From Bradyrhizobium elkanii USDA 76 (GTDB lineage: Bacteria > Pseudomonadota > Alphaproteobacteria > Rhizobiales > Xanthobacteraceae), in the NCBI RefSeq assembly GCF_023278185.1, contig NZ_CP066356.1, positions 4,208,001 through 4,272,000 on the forward strand: a stretch of 64,000 nucleotides of DNA, written 5' to 3'. Shown piece by piece: positions 25,026-33,937 of this stretch. Positions within the stretch are counted from its first letter, which is position 1, and the number at the start of each line of letters is the position of its first letter. Position numbers and translations under genes: made by a program. The notes under the pieces were generated by a model. That model made no database searches. It saw only the letters and a list, made by a program, of their open reading frames with translations, and had not been told where the DNA came from.

Positions 25026-25934
25026 ATGACCGCCACCCACCGCCAGCCGAGCATGGGCTTCGAGCTCGCTTTGCTGCTCGCGCTCGCCACCATGTGGGGC
25101 GGCTCCTATACCTTCATCAAGCTTGGTGTCGCGACCATCCCGCCGATCACGCTGATCGCGGCGCGCACCGCGATCGCGGGGCTGTTGCTGCTCGCCATCA
25201 TGCGGATGCGCGGCGTGACGATGCCGGCGGATGGCGCGACTTGGGTCCGCTTCATCTTCCAGGCGTGCCTCAACAGCGTGATCCCGTGGACGCTGATCGC
25301 CTGGGGCGAGCGCTTCGTTGATGCCGGGCTCGCCACCATCCTCAATTCGGCCTCGCCGATCTTCACCTTCCTGTTCACCGCCGCAATCACCCGCCACGAG
25401 GCCGCGAGCCTGCGCAAGCTGTTTGGGGTGATATCAGGCATGGCCGGCATCTGCCTGATCGTCGGCGTCGATGCGTTCCGCGATCTCGGGCAGGGGATCT
25501 TGGCCGAGGTCGCGATCGTCGCCGCCACCATCTGCTACGCCTGTGCCGCGATCTTCAGCCGCGGCTTCAAGGGGCTCGATCCGATGGCGCCGGCGGCGGG
25601 TTCGCTGATCGCGGGCGCTGCGATCCTCGTTCCGCTCAGCCTTGTCGTCGAGCGGCCCTGGACGCTGTCGCCGTCGACGACGTCGCTCGCCGCATTACTG
25701 GCGCTTGCGATGTTCTCGACCGCGATCGCGTTCGCGATCTACTTTCACCTGATCCAGACCCTCGGCTCGGTCGGCACCACCGCGCAGGCTTACTTGCGGG
25801 TGCCGATCGGGGTGGCGCTCAGCGTCATGGTGCTGGGCGAGCGGTTGAGCCCGACGGCGTGGATCGGCCTCGCCTGCGTCGTGATCGGCGTCGCCGCGAT
25901 GACGATTCCTGCACGAAGGATCGCCACAGCCTGA
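25026..25934 (+). CDS. EamA/DMT-family exporter
   Basis: The product is 302 aa with ten predicted helices in two EamA repeats (ATMWGGSYTFIKLGVATIPP; AQAYLRVPIGVALSVMVLGE near the second repeat end). It is probably an exporter of a small metabolite. ATG 25026 has only a weak ribosome site. Its last 13 codons plus stop are echoed immediately downstream (25942-25983). Confidence 0.87.
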   Translation: MTATHRQPSMGFELALLLALATMWGGSYTFIKLGVATIPPITLIAARTAIAGLLLLAIMRMRGVTMPADGATWVRFIFQACLNSVIPWTLIAWGERFVDAGLATILNSASPIFTFLFTAAITRHEAASLRKLFGVISGMAGICLIVGVDAFRDLGQGILAEVAIVAATICYACAAIFSRGFKGLDPMAPAAGSLIAGAAILVPLSLVVERPWTLSPSTTSLAALLALAMFSTAIAFAIYFHLIQTLGSVGTTAQAYLRVPIGVALSVMVLGERLSPTAWIGLACVVIGVAAMTIPARRIATA

Positions 25935-25983
25935 CGTCATCGCCGCGATGACGATTCCCTCGCGTAAGATCGCCACCGCCTGA
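25893..25983. repeat. Imperfect tandem duplication of the exporter 3' end
   Basis: 25893-25934 and 25942-25983 match at 36 of 42 bases (period 49) and both end in a TGA in the same register. Translated, the ends read AAMTIPARRIATA and AAMTIPSRKIATA. Four of the six changes are in third codon positions, so the second copy looks like the tail of a homologous gene rather than a fresh duplication. Confidence 0.8.
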
Positions 25984-26072
25984 AGTTTCGCCCGCTGAAA
26001 CCGGCGCCTTGCTGCTGTCCGGCAATCCCTGCATGCTGCCCGCAACGAGATCGCAGGGCGGGAAACGGGACG

Positions 26073-27044
26073 ATGTTGCGGCGGATCAGCCTCATTGCCG
26101 GTGCGTGCATGGCGTTGCTGGCGATGGCCGGCGCGGTGCGCGCGCAGGACTTCCCGAGCCGGCCGATCCGCATCGTCATTCCCTACGCGCCGGGCAGCGT
26201 CGCCGACGTGTTCGCGCGCATCATGGCGCAGGACATGCAGGAGCAGTGGAAGGGGACGATCGTCGTCGAGGCCAAATCCGGCGCCAACGGCTCGATTGCG
26301 GCCGAGGAGGTCGCACGCGCCGCGCCCGATGGCTACACATGGCTATTGGTGACGACCTTCTTCACCGCGAGCCCGGCACTGAACACGCAGCTGCGCTGGG
26401 ATCCGGTCAGGGACTTCGTGCCGGTCGGGCAGATCTGTCTCGCCCCGAACTTCTTCATCGTGCCGACCTCGCTGCCGGTGAAGACCGTCGCCGACTATGT
26501 CGCGCTGGCCAAGGCCAAGCTGGGCACACCGAACTACAGCCATCCCGGCAAGGGCTCGACCGGCCATCTCGGCTTCGAACTGTTCAAGCGGCTCGCCGGG
26601 ATCGACGTCACCGCGATCGGCTATCGCGGCTATCCGCAGATGGTGCCCGATATCGCGAGCGGGCTGATCACCTCGAGCTTCCTGTCGGCCAACCAGGCGC
26701 TGGCCCAGGTGCAGTCCGGCAGCATCAGGATCATCGGTGCGATCAGCGACGGCCGCTCGAAATACTTTCCCGACGTGCCGACCATGGCCGAGCAGGGCTT
26801 TGCCGAGGCGCAGGTGACGCCGTGGTTCGGCTTCGTGGTGCCGGCGGGCACGCCGCAGCCGGTCGTCGAACGCATCAGCGCGGCGCTCGAAACCGCGCTA
26901 GCCTCCGCCGAGGTGCGGAGGAAGCTGGATGTCGCCGGCTGCGACGCCCGGAGCGCGCCGCTGAAACGCTTTGCCGACGTCATCGCGGCGGACGTCGCCC
27001 TCTGGGCCCGGGTGGTCAAGGAGGCCGGCATCCAACCGGACTGA
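26073..27044 (+). CDS. Bug-type tripartite tricarboxylate transporter substrate-binding protein
   Basis: The product is 323 aa with signal peptide (MLRRISLIAGACMALLAMAG, cleavage near VRA-QD). TctC features are clear: DFPSRPIRIVIPYAPGS near the N-terminus, then GANGSIAAEEVARAAPDGYT and VPTMAEQGFAEAQV. It binds a carboxylate or other organic solute in the periplasm. TctA/TctB membrane partners are not adjacent, as is usual for expanded Bug families. Confidence 0.92.
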   Translation: MLRRISLIAGACMALLAMAGAVRAQDFPSRPIRIVIPYAPGSVADVFARIMAQDMQEQWKGTIVVEAKSGANGSIAAEEVARAAPDGYTWLLVTTFFTASPALNTQLRWDPVRDFVPVGQICLAPNFFIVPTSLPVKTVADYVALAKAKLGTPNYSHPGKGSTGHLGFELFKRLAGIDVTAIGYRGYPQMVPDIASGLITSSFLSANQALAQVQSGSIRIIGAISDGRSKYFPDVPTMAEQGFAEAQVTPWFGFVVPAGTPQPVVERISAALETALASAEVRRKLDVAGCDARSAPLKRFADVIAADVALWARVVKEAGIQPD

Positions 27045-27189
27045 GCCGGCCGCTGGCCCCTACCGGAAGCGGTGGGCCGGGGGCAGGGGTGATACAGATC
27101 ACACCGGCCGGCCCGGTCCTGCAGCATGTTTCCCCAAAATCCGTAATTTCCCGTATATTGGGGCCCATTGGACCCCGGCCCTTGATGAC

Positions 27190-29871
27190 ATGACCGCTGA
27201 ATTGCCGCCGAATTCGCAAGCGCCGCGTGCGTTCTCCCTCTCCATTGGCCAGCTCACGTTCGGCAGCTTCCTGCTGGTCCTGGCTGTGATCATCATCACA
27301 TCCACCGCCAGCGTGATCGCGATCCGCCACATCGATACGACCTTCGCCGAGCTGCAGCGGCTGCAGAGCGTCGGCGACATCGCCGAGGATATCGACCGCC
27401 GCATGAACGAGCTGCGGCTGGCGGCGCGCGACTTCGTCACCGAGCCGGGCAGCCAGTCGGTCCAGGTCGCGGAGGCGGCCCAGTCGCTGAGCGAGATCCT
27501 GAAAAAGACCCGCATCAAGCTGGCGCCCGAGCAGCAGGACATGATCGACGGCGTCACCCAGCGGCTGGCGACCTATCGCAACGGCATCGAGCGCATCTCG
27601 GCGCTGCTCAGCCGCCGCGCCGAGCTGGTCGCCGGGCTGCCGCCGCTGCGCGAGGCCTTCGACAAGGCGGTCGCCGCAAGCAACGATGCGGCGCTGGCCA
27701 ATGCGCTGTCGCAATCCCAGAGCCGGATCGCCACCGCGCTGCTGGCGCACAATACGTCCGCCGCCGAGCAGGCCGCGCAGAGCATGCGGGCGATGACCAT
27801 CTCCGATCCCGCGCTGCGCGGCGCCGTCGACGATTATGCCGAGGCGATCGTCGCGGTCTCGGTGCGCGAGGGCCAGATCGCCGACATCGACAAGGAGGTG
27901 CTCGGCGCCGAAGGCCGGCTGATCCAGAAGGTCACCGAGCTGCTCCGCGAGCTCAGCTCTCGCCGCGGCCACGTGCTGTCGCGCGATTTTGCCCGGACGC
28001 TGGCTGAAGCAAAATGGCAGAGCATCGTGCTCGGCACGGCGGGCGTGCTGATCGGCCTGTTCGCGTCGGTGCTGGTGGTTCGCCGCACCGTCCGCCCGCT
28101 CGCCAGGATCGCGGGCTCGATCCGCAAGGTTGCCGGCGGCGAGAAGAGCGCGTTCATTCCCGGCGCCGACCTCGACAACGAGATCGGTGACATCGCACGC
28201 GCCGCCGAAGTGTTCCGCCAGACCCTGGTCGACGCCGACAGCGCGCGCGAGGCGGCGCTGCGCGCGCTTGCCGAGCAGCGGCTCGCCGAGGAGAGCTACC
28301 ACAAGCTGTTCGAGGCGTCGGTCGAGGGCATCTACGTCACGACGCCGGGCGGCGCGCTGCTCAACGCCAATCCGGCGCTGGCGCGGATGATGGGCTATGG
28401 CACGCCGCAAGACCTGATCAAGGGCATCGACGACATCGCCACCACCGTCTATGTCGATCCCGCGGCGCGCGAGCAGTACCAGCAGCTGATGCAGCGCGAT
28501 GGCATGGTGCGCGACTACGAGTATCAGGTGCGCGCGAGCGACGGCACGGTGCTGTGGCTGTCCGATTCGGCGACCGTCGTCCGCAACGACGAAGGCGAGG
28601 TGATCCGCTACGAGGGCACGGTGCGCGACATCACCGACCAGAAGCGCGCCGAAGACGCGATCGCCGAAGGCCGGCGGCTGCTGCAGATGGTCATCGACAC
28701 GGTGCCCGCCGTCATCAACGTCAAGGACCGCGACCTGCGCTACGTGCTGATGAACCGCTACATGGCCGGGATCTTCGGCATCGAGCCGCAGGACGCGATC
28801 GGCCAGACCACTGGCGACCTGATGTCGCGCTACGGCGCGGCGAAGACCGATGAGAACGACAAGCGCGTCCTGTCGGCGCGGCGCGAGCTCGGCTTCTATG
28901 AAGAGGAGTACAAGGACGTCGCCGGCAACATGCGGCAATGGCTGGTCAACAAGCTGCCGATCCTCGACGCGCAGGGCGACATCGAGAACATCGTCACGGT
29001 CGCGCTCGATATCGGCGAGCGCAAGCGCTCCGAGCAGGAGATGCGCAAGGCGAGGGATTCCGCGGAAGCCGCGCTGCGCAATCTGCGCGAAACCCAGAAT
29101 TCGCTGATCGAGGCTGAAAAGCTCGCCGCGCTCGGCCGCCTGGTGGCCGGCGTCGCCCATGAGGTCAACAATCCCGTCGGGATCAGCCTGACGGTGGCGT
29201 CCGCGCTGGAGCGCAAGACCGCGAATTTCGCCACCCAGGTCGAGCGCGGCGACCTGCGCCGCTCCAGCCTCAACGATTTCCTGAACACGGCGCGCGATGC
29301 CTCCTCGCAACTCGTCGCCAATCTCAACCGCGCCGCGGAGCTGATCCAGTCGTTCAAGCAGGTCGCCGCCGACCGCAACTATTCCGACCAGCGCACCTTC
29401 GATCTCGGCGACCTCACCGAGCAGGTGGTGATGAGTCTGAGGCCCGGCCTGCGCAAGCACAACCTGACGCTCAACGTCGATTGCGAGCCGAACCTGATCA
29501 TGAACTCCTATCCGGGACCGTATGGCCAGGTGCTGACCAATCTGTTCCTCAACGCGGTCGCGCATGCGTTCCCGGACGGTAAGGCCGGCGAGGTCGAGAT
29601 CCAGGTCCACGCCGCCGGCGGCGACAATGTCGAGGTGATCTTCGCCGACAATGGCTGCGGCATGAGCCTCGACGTGCGCCGCCGCGCCTTCGATCCGTTC
29701 TTCACGACGCGGCGCGATCAGGGCGGCACCGGGCTCGGCCTGCACATCGTCTACAGCATCGTCACCACGCGGCTCGGCGGCCGGCTCTCGCTGGATTCCG
29801 CACCGGGCAACGGCACCCGCATCCAGATGATCCTGCCGCGCGTCGCGCCGCTGGAGCAGGCCGCGGAGTAG
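27190..29871 (+). CDS. Membrane PAS-domain sensor histidine kinase
   Basis: The product is 893 aa. Two membrane helices (~20-45 and ~278-300) flank a ~230-residue helical sensor. HAMP-like and coiled-coil sequence follows, then PAS one (~375-495, HKLFEASVEGIYVTTPGGA) and PAS two (~500-620, LQMVIDTVPAVINVKDRDL). The phospho-acceptor is H657 (GVAHEVNNPVG). The ATPase domain shows NLFLNAVAHAF, DNGCGMS, FDPFFTTR and GGTGLGLHIV. No response regulator is adjacent. ATG 27190 lies shortly after the Bug gene and has a poor ribosome site. Confidence 0.9.
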   Translation: MTAELPPNSQAPRAFSLSIGQLTFGSFLLVLAVIIITSTASVIAIRHIDTTFAELQRLQSVGDIAEDIDRRMNELRLAARDFVTEPGSQSVQVAEAAQSLSEILKKTRIKLAPEQQDMIDGVTQRLATYRNGIERISALLSRRAELVAGLPPLREAFDKAVAASNDAALANALSQSQSRIATALLAHNTSAAEQAAQSMRAMTISDPALRGAVDDYAEAIVAVSVREGQIADIDKEVLGAEGRLIQKVTELLRELSSRRGHVLSRDFARTLAEAKWQSIVLGTAGVLIGLFASVLVVRRTVRPLARIAGSIRKVAGGEKSAFIPGADLDNEIGDIARAAEVFRQTLVDADSAREAALRALAEQRLAEESYHKLFEASVEGIYVTTPGGALLNANPALARMMGYGTPQDLIKGIDDIATTVYVDPAAREQYQQLMQRDGMVRDYEYQVRASDGTVLWLSDSATVVRNDEGEVIRYEGTVRDITDQKRAEDAIAEGRRLLQMVIDTVPAVINVKDRDLRYVLMNRYMAGIFGIEPQDAIGQTTGDLMSRYGAAKTDENDKRVLSARRELGFYEEEYKDVAGNMRQWLVNKLPILDAQGDIENIVTVALDIGERKRSEQEMRKARDSAEAALRNLRETQNSLIEAEKLAALGRLVAGVAHEVNNPVGISLTVASALERKTANFATQVERGDLRRSSLNDFLNTARDASSQLVANLNRAAELIQSFKQVAADRNYSDQRTFDLGDLTEQVVMSLRPGLRKHNLTLNVDCEPNLIMNSYPGPYGQVLTNLFLNAVAHAFPDGKAGEVEIQVHAAGGDNVEVIFADNGCGMSLDVRRRAFDPFFTTRRDQGGTGLGLHIVYSIVTTRLGGRLSLDSAPGNGTRIQMILPRVAPLEQAAE

Positions 29872-29906
29872 GCCGCACTATGGCTCAGACCGACTCGTGC
29901 GTTGTT

Positions 29907-30033
29907 CCGTCATCCTGAGGAGCGCGAAGCGCGTCTCGAAAGATGCTCGGCGCGCGCTGGTGGCCGTCGACCCTTCGAGACAAGGGCGCGCTCCTCCAGC
30001 GACAAAGGCAAAGCCTTTGCGCGGGGGTGACGG
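29907..30033. repeat. Palindromic repeat (CCGTCATCCTGAGGAGCGCG type)
   Basis: The left end CCGTCATCCTGAGGAGCGCG is answered by GCGCTCCTCCAGCG and GGGGGTGACGG on the right. Inner arms are GTCTCGAAAGATG and CTTCGAGAC. It is a common Bradyrhizobium intergenic element and carries no gene. Confidence 0.7.
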
Positions 30034-30056
30034 ATCCAGCAGCGAGTTTCCAATCG

Positions 30057-30407
30057 CTAATTGATATCCGCGAGCTTGTGCAGCGTGGCGCCGAAGATCA
30101 GGCTCGCCTTGCCGACCAGTGCGGTGCCACTCATGGTACCGCGGGTATCGGTGAAGGTGCCGGAGACGCCGATGCCGACGGGCGCGGGCCCGCCGAACAG
30201 CGGGTTGTCGGTGTCGCGCGGTGTCGTGTGGCGTTGCACAAGGACTTCGCCCTTGAACGCATCGCCCTTCACCGTGTAGCTGCCGGTGTAGTAGAGATAG
30301 GCGTCGCCGCCCAGAATCTGGCCGTCGCGGAAGAGAATGACGCCGCTGCCCTTACCGACGCGACCGTCCAGCAGGGTGACGTGAATTGAGTAAAGTCCGT
30401 TCTTCAT
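30057..30407 (-). CDS. GrlR-family-like small protein
   Basis: The product is 116 aa. The first half, MKNGLYSIHVTLLDGRVGKG then GVILFRDGQILGGDAYLYYT, fits the lipocalin-like GrlR fold, whose founding member restrains type III secretion genes. The second half has GVSGTFTDTRGTMSGTAL. ATG 30407 follows GGGA; the extension to GTG/ATG upstream is not supported. No secretion genes lie nearby, so the role is unknown. Confidence 0.65.
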   Translation of the reverse strand: MKNGLYSIHVTLLDGRVGKGSGVILFRDGQILGGDAYLYYTGSYTVKGDAFKGEVLVQRHTTPRDTDNPLFGGPAPVGIGVSGTFTDTRGTMSGTALVGKASLIFGATLHKLADIN

Positions 30408-30644
30408 GACGTCCCGATTGCTGGCCGCCGCGCCCACGGCAAGCCAGTTGGTTTTTTATGCCAAAGCGAGCAACCTCGTGCAATGCGGCAGGTTGATTCC
30501 CGGGTGTTCCGCGTTCGGGTGACACCCTCGGTTCCTGCCAGGCAGTGTGACGGCGCGATGACAGCGGACCGTACGCGCGAATCAAAGTGGCCCGCGAAAT
30601 GCATAGCTCTGGTTGCACTGGCCGGTGAGTGCTGGAGCAAACAC

Positions 30645-31076
30645 ATGTCTGACTGGATTGAATCCGGCGGCCATTGGGCACGCCCTCGCAGACTCAATGG
30701 AACTTCGGCCCGTCATGCGGGCCACGTCATCGTATTCCTCGGGTTGATAACGCTGGTGCTGGTTGCGGCCGTGCGAATCGCGCAAGCGCGCGATCCCGAC
30801 GGCCGCTACGCCAATTCGCCGCTGAAGGAATGGTTCGACGGCCTGCGCAGCGGCAAAGGGCCGTGCTGTTCGGATGCCGACGGCACAGCGGTCAGCGATG
30901 TCGACTGGGAATCCAAGGACGGGCACTATCGTGTGCGCCTCGACGGGGCGTGGATCGATGTCCCCGACGAGGCCGTGGTCACCGAGCCCAACCGGGTCGG
31001 TCGCGCCATGGTCTGGCCGATTCCGAGCTACATGGGCGTGACGATCCGCTGCTTCATGCCCGGCAGCATGACTTAG
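30645..31076 (+). CDS. Single-pass membrane/periplasmic protein, unknown
   Basis: The product is 143 aa. One helix spans ~28-45 (GHVIVFLGLITLVLVAAVRI). A compact periplasmic domain follows, starting ARDPDGRYANSPLKEWFDGL and containing GKGPCCSDADG, DWESKDGHYRV and MVWPIPSYMGVTIRCFMPGS. Three conserved-looking Cys may bind metal or form a disulfide. ATG 30645 is spaced 9 bases from GGAG. This type is frequent in Bradyrhizobium and has no assigned function. Confidence 0.75.
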   Translation: MSDWIESGGHWARPRRLNGTSARHAGHVIVFLGLITLVLVAAVRIAQARDPDGRYANSPLKEWFDGLRSGKGPCCSDADGTAVSDVDWESKDGHYRVRLDGAWIDVPDEAVVTEPNRVGRAMVWPIPSYMGVTIRCFMPGSMT

Positions 31077-31091
31077 CGCCGCACGCGTGGC

Positions 31092-31475
31092 TCAGACGTA
31101 TTTCTGGTCGCGCTCGAGCAGTTCGATTGAGATGCCCTGCGGGCCGCGGATGAAGCAGATCCGCACGCCGGGGCGGATCGTGGTCGGCTCCTTGGTGAAT
31201 TCGACGCCCTTGGCCTTGATCTCGGCCGCAACCGCGTCGATGTCCTTCACCGTGAGCCCGAAATGATCGAGCCCCTGATAGGGCGTCACCGGCGCGGCGT
31301 TGACGCCGTCGCCCTGGGTCACCTCGGCAATGAACACCTTGGCGCCGCCGAGCTGGACGTCGATGCGGCCGGGGCCGCGGATGATCTCGCCGCCGAGAAT
31401 GTCGCGCAGCCAGGTCGCGGTGGCCTCGGGATCGGGACTGCGCAGGTGGACGTGGTCCCAGGTGACGACAGGCAT
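31092..31475 (-). CDS. VOC-family (glyoxalase/bleomycin resistance) protein
   Basis: The product is 127 aa with paired beta-alpha-beta-beta-beta modules. It has VTWDHVHLRSPDPEATATWL, GLDHFGLTVKDIDAVAAEIK and ICFIRGPQGISIELLER. Metal-site residues expected in VOC enzymes are present (H near the N-terminus, H in DHFG, E in SIELLE). The fold serves lyases, dioxygenases and epimerases, and the substrate is unknown. ATG 31475 follows AAGGAG. Confidence 0.88.
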   Translation of the reverse strand: MPVVTWDHVHLRSPDPEATATWLRDILGGEIIRGPGRIDVQLGGAKVFIAEVTQGDGVNAAPVTPYQGLDHFGLTVKDIDAVAAEIKAKGVEFTKEPTTIRPGVRICFIRGPQGISIELLERDQKYV

Positions 31476-31736
31476 TGCGATCTCCTTGTTGTTCTCGCGC
31501 CGCTTCGGCGCGCGGCACTCGCTCTCGGGCGGCGCGAACTTAGCGAGCGGCCGGCCGTGAGACCATCCCTCCGTGCTGCCGGCCGCAAGATTACCGTCCC
31601 GGAATGAAACCATTGCGGCCATCAGCGATTGTCTTTGCGTGGCCGCTCGACCTGCGGCCGACCCGGAAGTCGCACGGTGCGGCTTCCTCTCTGTGTGGGG
31701 GCGGCCCGATCAGGCCGCCAGGGTGAGGGCACGACG

Positions 31737-32375
31737 ATGCGGATCGGCTTGGCGTCGTTTCGGAGGTTGGCCGCCGGACGTCTCGGTGAGGGGGGCTTCT
31801 ACGCCGGCCTGCTACTGCCGCTGATCGCGCTCGCCGGGATCGCCGCCTGGTTCATGCTCCCCGAGCCGAGCGACGCCGGAGACCAGGATGTCTGGCCGGT
31901 GTCTTCCTCCATGGTCCGCACCGCGCAGAATGCCTCGACCGGCGCGCAACCGGCCCAAATCACAAATCAGGCCGCGAGGGATGCGCTGGCCGCACCGGCG
32001 GACGAGCCGACCACTGTCGGCGTGGCCACCGCCCCACAGGGGACAGAGGAGGCCAGGCCGTCCGGGCCTGGCGCTGAAAGGTCGCCGCTGGACAAGCTGC
32101 GGATCGCCTCGCAATCGTGGCGGCGCGGCGGGCTGGGTTCGAAGGCGCTCGTCACCCTGACGCTGCGCAATGCCAACGATTTCGCGGTCAAGGACATCGA
32201 GATCGCCTGCGCCTTCATCCGCCGGGACGGTCGGCCGCTGACCGAGCGCAAGCGGCTGATCTCCGACACCATCGCCATGAAAAGCCGCAAAACTTATTCG
32301 CGGATGTTGGTCGGATTCGTCAATGTTAACGCAAACAAGGCGAAATGTTCGGTCGTGACCGCGAGCCGCCTCTAA
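31737..32375 (+). CDS. Membrane-anchored protein with FxLYD-like domain
   Basis: The product is 212 aa. One N-terminal helix (FYAGLLLPLIALAGIAAWFM) is followed by ~75 disordered residues and a C-terminal beta-sandwich-like region (LVTLTLRNANDFAVKDIEIA, CAFIRRDGRPLTERKRLISD). This pattern resembles FxLYD-type domains that probe polar interactions outside the membrane. ATG 31737 follows AGGGCACG. Function unknown. Confidence 0.7.
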   Translation: MRIGLASFRRLAAGRLGEGGFYAGLLLPLIALAGIAAWFMLPEPSDAGDQDVWPVSSSMVRTAQNASTGAQPAQITNQAARDALAAPADEPTTVGVATAPQGTEEARPSGPGAERSPLDKLRIASQSWRRGGLGSKALVTLTLRNANDFAVKDIEIACAFIRRDGRPLTERKRLISDTIAMKSRKTYSRMLVGFVNVNANKAKCSVVTASRL

Positions 32376-32438
32376 TTCCCGGCATCTCGAAAAAGTGACC
32401 GCGAATTGACTTGTCGGGTGAACCGTAACGGCCGGACA

Positions 32439-32463
32439 GGAACTAACTAATAAACCAGCCGTT
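32439..32463 (+). promoter_or_regulatory. EcfG-type (general stress response) promoter
   Basis: GGAAC (32439-32443), 16 bases, CGTT (32460-32463) fits the alphaproteobacterial EcfG consensus GGAAC-N16-17-CGTT exactly. It lies 126 bases before the gene at 32589 with nothing in between. Confidence 0.65.
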
Positions 32464-32588
32464 AGTGAGCGACCGGCAGCGCGGACAGCGTCCGGGTGAT
32501 CATGCGCAGACGATGAAATCGCCCGCGCGATGACTTATGTCGTCGCGCCGAGATGAACCGCGCCCGCAGCGCGGGGGGAGCTACCAAA

Positions 32589-33113
32589 ATGCCTGTGGCG
32601 CGTTATTTCCTGTTCGTTGGTGGCGTGCTGCTCGCGCTGCTCTTCGTCGTCAATGTCATCGTGCCGCAGGAGGCCGTGGTCGGCGGCCAGAACCAGGGCC
32701 TGTCGTCGCCGGGCGTCGACAAGACCATGGTGCGCATCAAGTCGATCCAGAAATTGCCCGAGCGGGTGGTCTACGACACCAATTTGCCGACCATCGTTCC
32801 GGCGCAGGTCAACGCGGTTGCCGCGGCCATGCCGTCGGCTACGGGCGACGCGTCGGCGCAAGCCCGCGTCCGCAATACGTTCGCCCAGTTCATTCCGCCG
32901 GAGAAGGCTGACGCGCAGAAGGTCGCGGCCGAGACAAAGCCGGCCGAGCAGCCCGCGCAGGCCCAGCCTCAGGCGCCGAAGAAGCGTAAGGTCGCGCGCT
33001 ACCATGCCCATCCCCAGCAGCCGATGCGGCTGGCACAGCCCGGCATGTATCAGCCCTACCGCGTCGCGCAGCAGCAGCGCATGGGCTTCTTCGGTGGCTT
33101 CGGTACTTGGTAA
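32589..33113 (+). CDS. Membrane-anchored stress-associated protein, unknown
   Basis: The product is 174 aa. The single helix is at the N-terminus (ARYFLFVGGVLLALLFVVNV). The rest is a predicted disordered, Ala/Pro/Gln-rich periplasmic chain with a basic patch PKKRKVARYHAHPQQ and a C-terminal MGFFGGFGTW. ATG 32589 follows GGGGGAG. The upstream EcfG promoter suggests stress induction. No family was recognised. Confidence 0.75.
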   Translation: MPVARYFLFVGGVLLALLFVVNVIVPQEAVVGGQNQGLSSPGVDKTMVRIKSIQKLPERVVYDTNLPTIVPAQVNAVAAAMPSATGDASAQARVRNTFAQFIPPEKADAQKVAAETKPAEQPAQAQPQAPKKRKVARYHAHPQQPMRLAQPGMYQPYRVAQQQRMGFFGGFGTW

Positions 33114-33143
33114 GAAAGGCCGCCCGCAGCCGGCAATCGATCC

Positions 33144-33171
33144 GCCGCCGCAAGCACTTGCGGCGGCATTT
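33144..33171 (+). terminator. Rho-independent terminator
   Basis: GCCGCCGCAAG (33144-33154) pairs perfectly with CTTGCGGCGGC (33157-33167) and is followed by ATTTT. It closes the gene ending at 33113. Confidence 0.85.
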
Positions 33172-33233
33172 TCATGTCCGGGATCAGGCGGGTGGCCGGA
33201 TCCGCGACGGCGTCCGAGCGCCGCCCGCTACCT

Positions 33234-33641
33234 TTAGCGCGGCAGGCGCGGAATCTTGTCCGCGAAGCCGTTATAGCAGGTCAGCCGCTCGTCCTCCTCC
33301 TTCACGAAGCGGCAATCGTTGACGCCCTTGGCCGGGGCGGCCTTCGGCTTCGGCTGCGGCTTGAAGATCTCGTCGTAGCAGATCAGCCGTTCCTTGGTGG
33401 CGTCGTCGATGTCCTGACAGGCCTGAAGCTTCTGGGCGACCGATTGCGGCTTGTCGGGCGCGGCAGGCTTCTCGCCCTTCTTGGCGGCCGACTTCTTGCC
33501 GACCTGGACCAGCGGCTTGTCGCCGACCATCGGCTGCGAGGTCGCCGCCGGCTTGTCGGCGTCGGCGGGGGCCGGCGTGGTGCCTTGGGCAAGCGCGGCA
33601 GCCGGGCAGAAGAGCGCCAGCGCGAGGATGATATGTTTCAT
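33234..33641 (-). CDS. Secreted protein with two C...RLxCY repeats
   Basis: The product is 135 aa with signal peptide MKHIILALALFCPAAALAQG. A Lys/Ala/Pro-rich linker leads to two similar Cys units: CQDIDDATKERLICYD and CRFVKEEDERLTCYN. The C-x(9-11)-E-R-L-x-C-Y unit is seen in periplasmic proteins such as the T6SS accessory VasI/TagO type and other envelope proteins, usually once. Each unit likely closes a disulfide. Start ATG 33641 is chosen for the signal peptide. Confidence 0.75.
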   Translation of the reverse strand: MKHIILALALFCPAAALAQGTTPAPADADKPAATSQPMVGDKPLVQVGKKSAAKKGEKPAAPDKPQSVAQKLQACQDIDDATKERLICYDEIFKPQPKPKAAPAKGVNDCRFVKEEDERLTCYNGFADKIPRLPR

Positions 33642-33865
33642 GTCGAAAATGTCCGAAATGGCGTGATGACCGGAAGGATGGCGCCGGGGATCGGAAAAGC
33701 CCGGCAAGCGCCGAGACTTAACGCAAGTCTTGCCCGAATCCTACCCCCAGAGGTGACCCGCCCGGCACCGATCCACCGGCAAAAAAGTGGGGGCAATTCG
33801 TCGCCGTTCGACCCGCGGGGAGAGCGTGAATTGCCTTTGCCCGGCGGGGTGGCTATGACGACGCC
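33642..33865. other. Gene-free spacer before the ZTP riboswitch
   Basis: It holds the promoter regions of the divergent secreted protein and folD. No convincing coding frame or repeat is visible apart from GC-rich sequence. Confidence 0.4.
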
Positions 33866-33937
33866 ATCTGCGCGACTGGCGCTTGGATGGACCACCATCG
33901 GGGAGCGCAGAGACTGAACGCCGCGCGCCTGGGCACC
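33866..33937 (+). promoter_or_regulatory. ZTP (pfl) riboswitch controlling folD
   Basis: The conserved pfl core is easy to read: GCGCGACTGGCGC (from 33870), the GATGG-ACCA-CCATC stem, CGGGGAGCGC (33899-33908), then after a short insert GCCGCGCGCCTGGGC (33920-33934). The class senses ZTP/ZMP, a signal of 10-formyl-THF shortage, and often precedes folD, purH or glyA. Downstream, GGCACC (33932-33937) can pair with GGTGCC (33951-33956), which includes part of the folD ribosome site, so control is probably at translation. Confidence 0.9.

Noticed and set aside
27016..29745. A long open frame antisense to the histidine kinase gene
   Set aside because: Composition is typical of a shadow frame. The sense frame shows H-box, N-box and G-box motifs.
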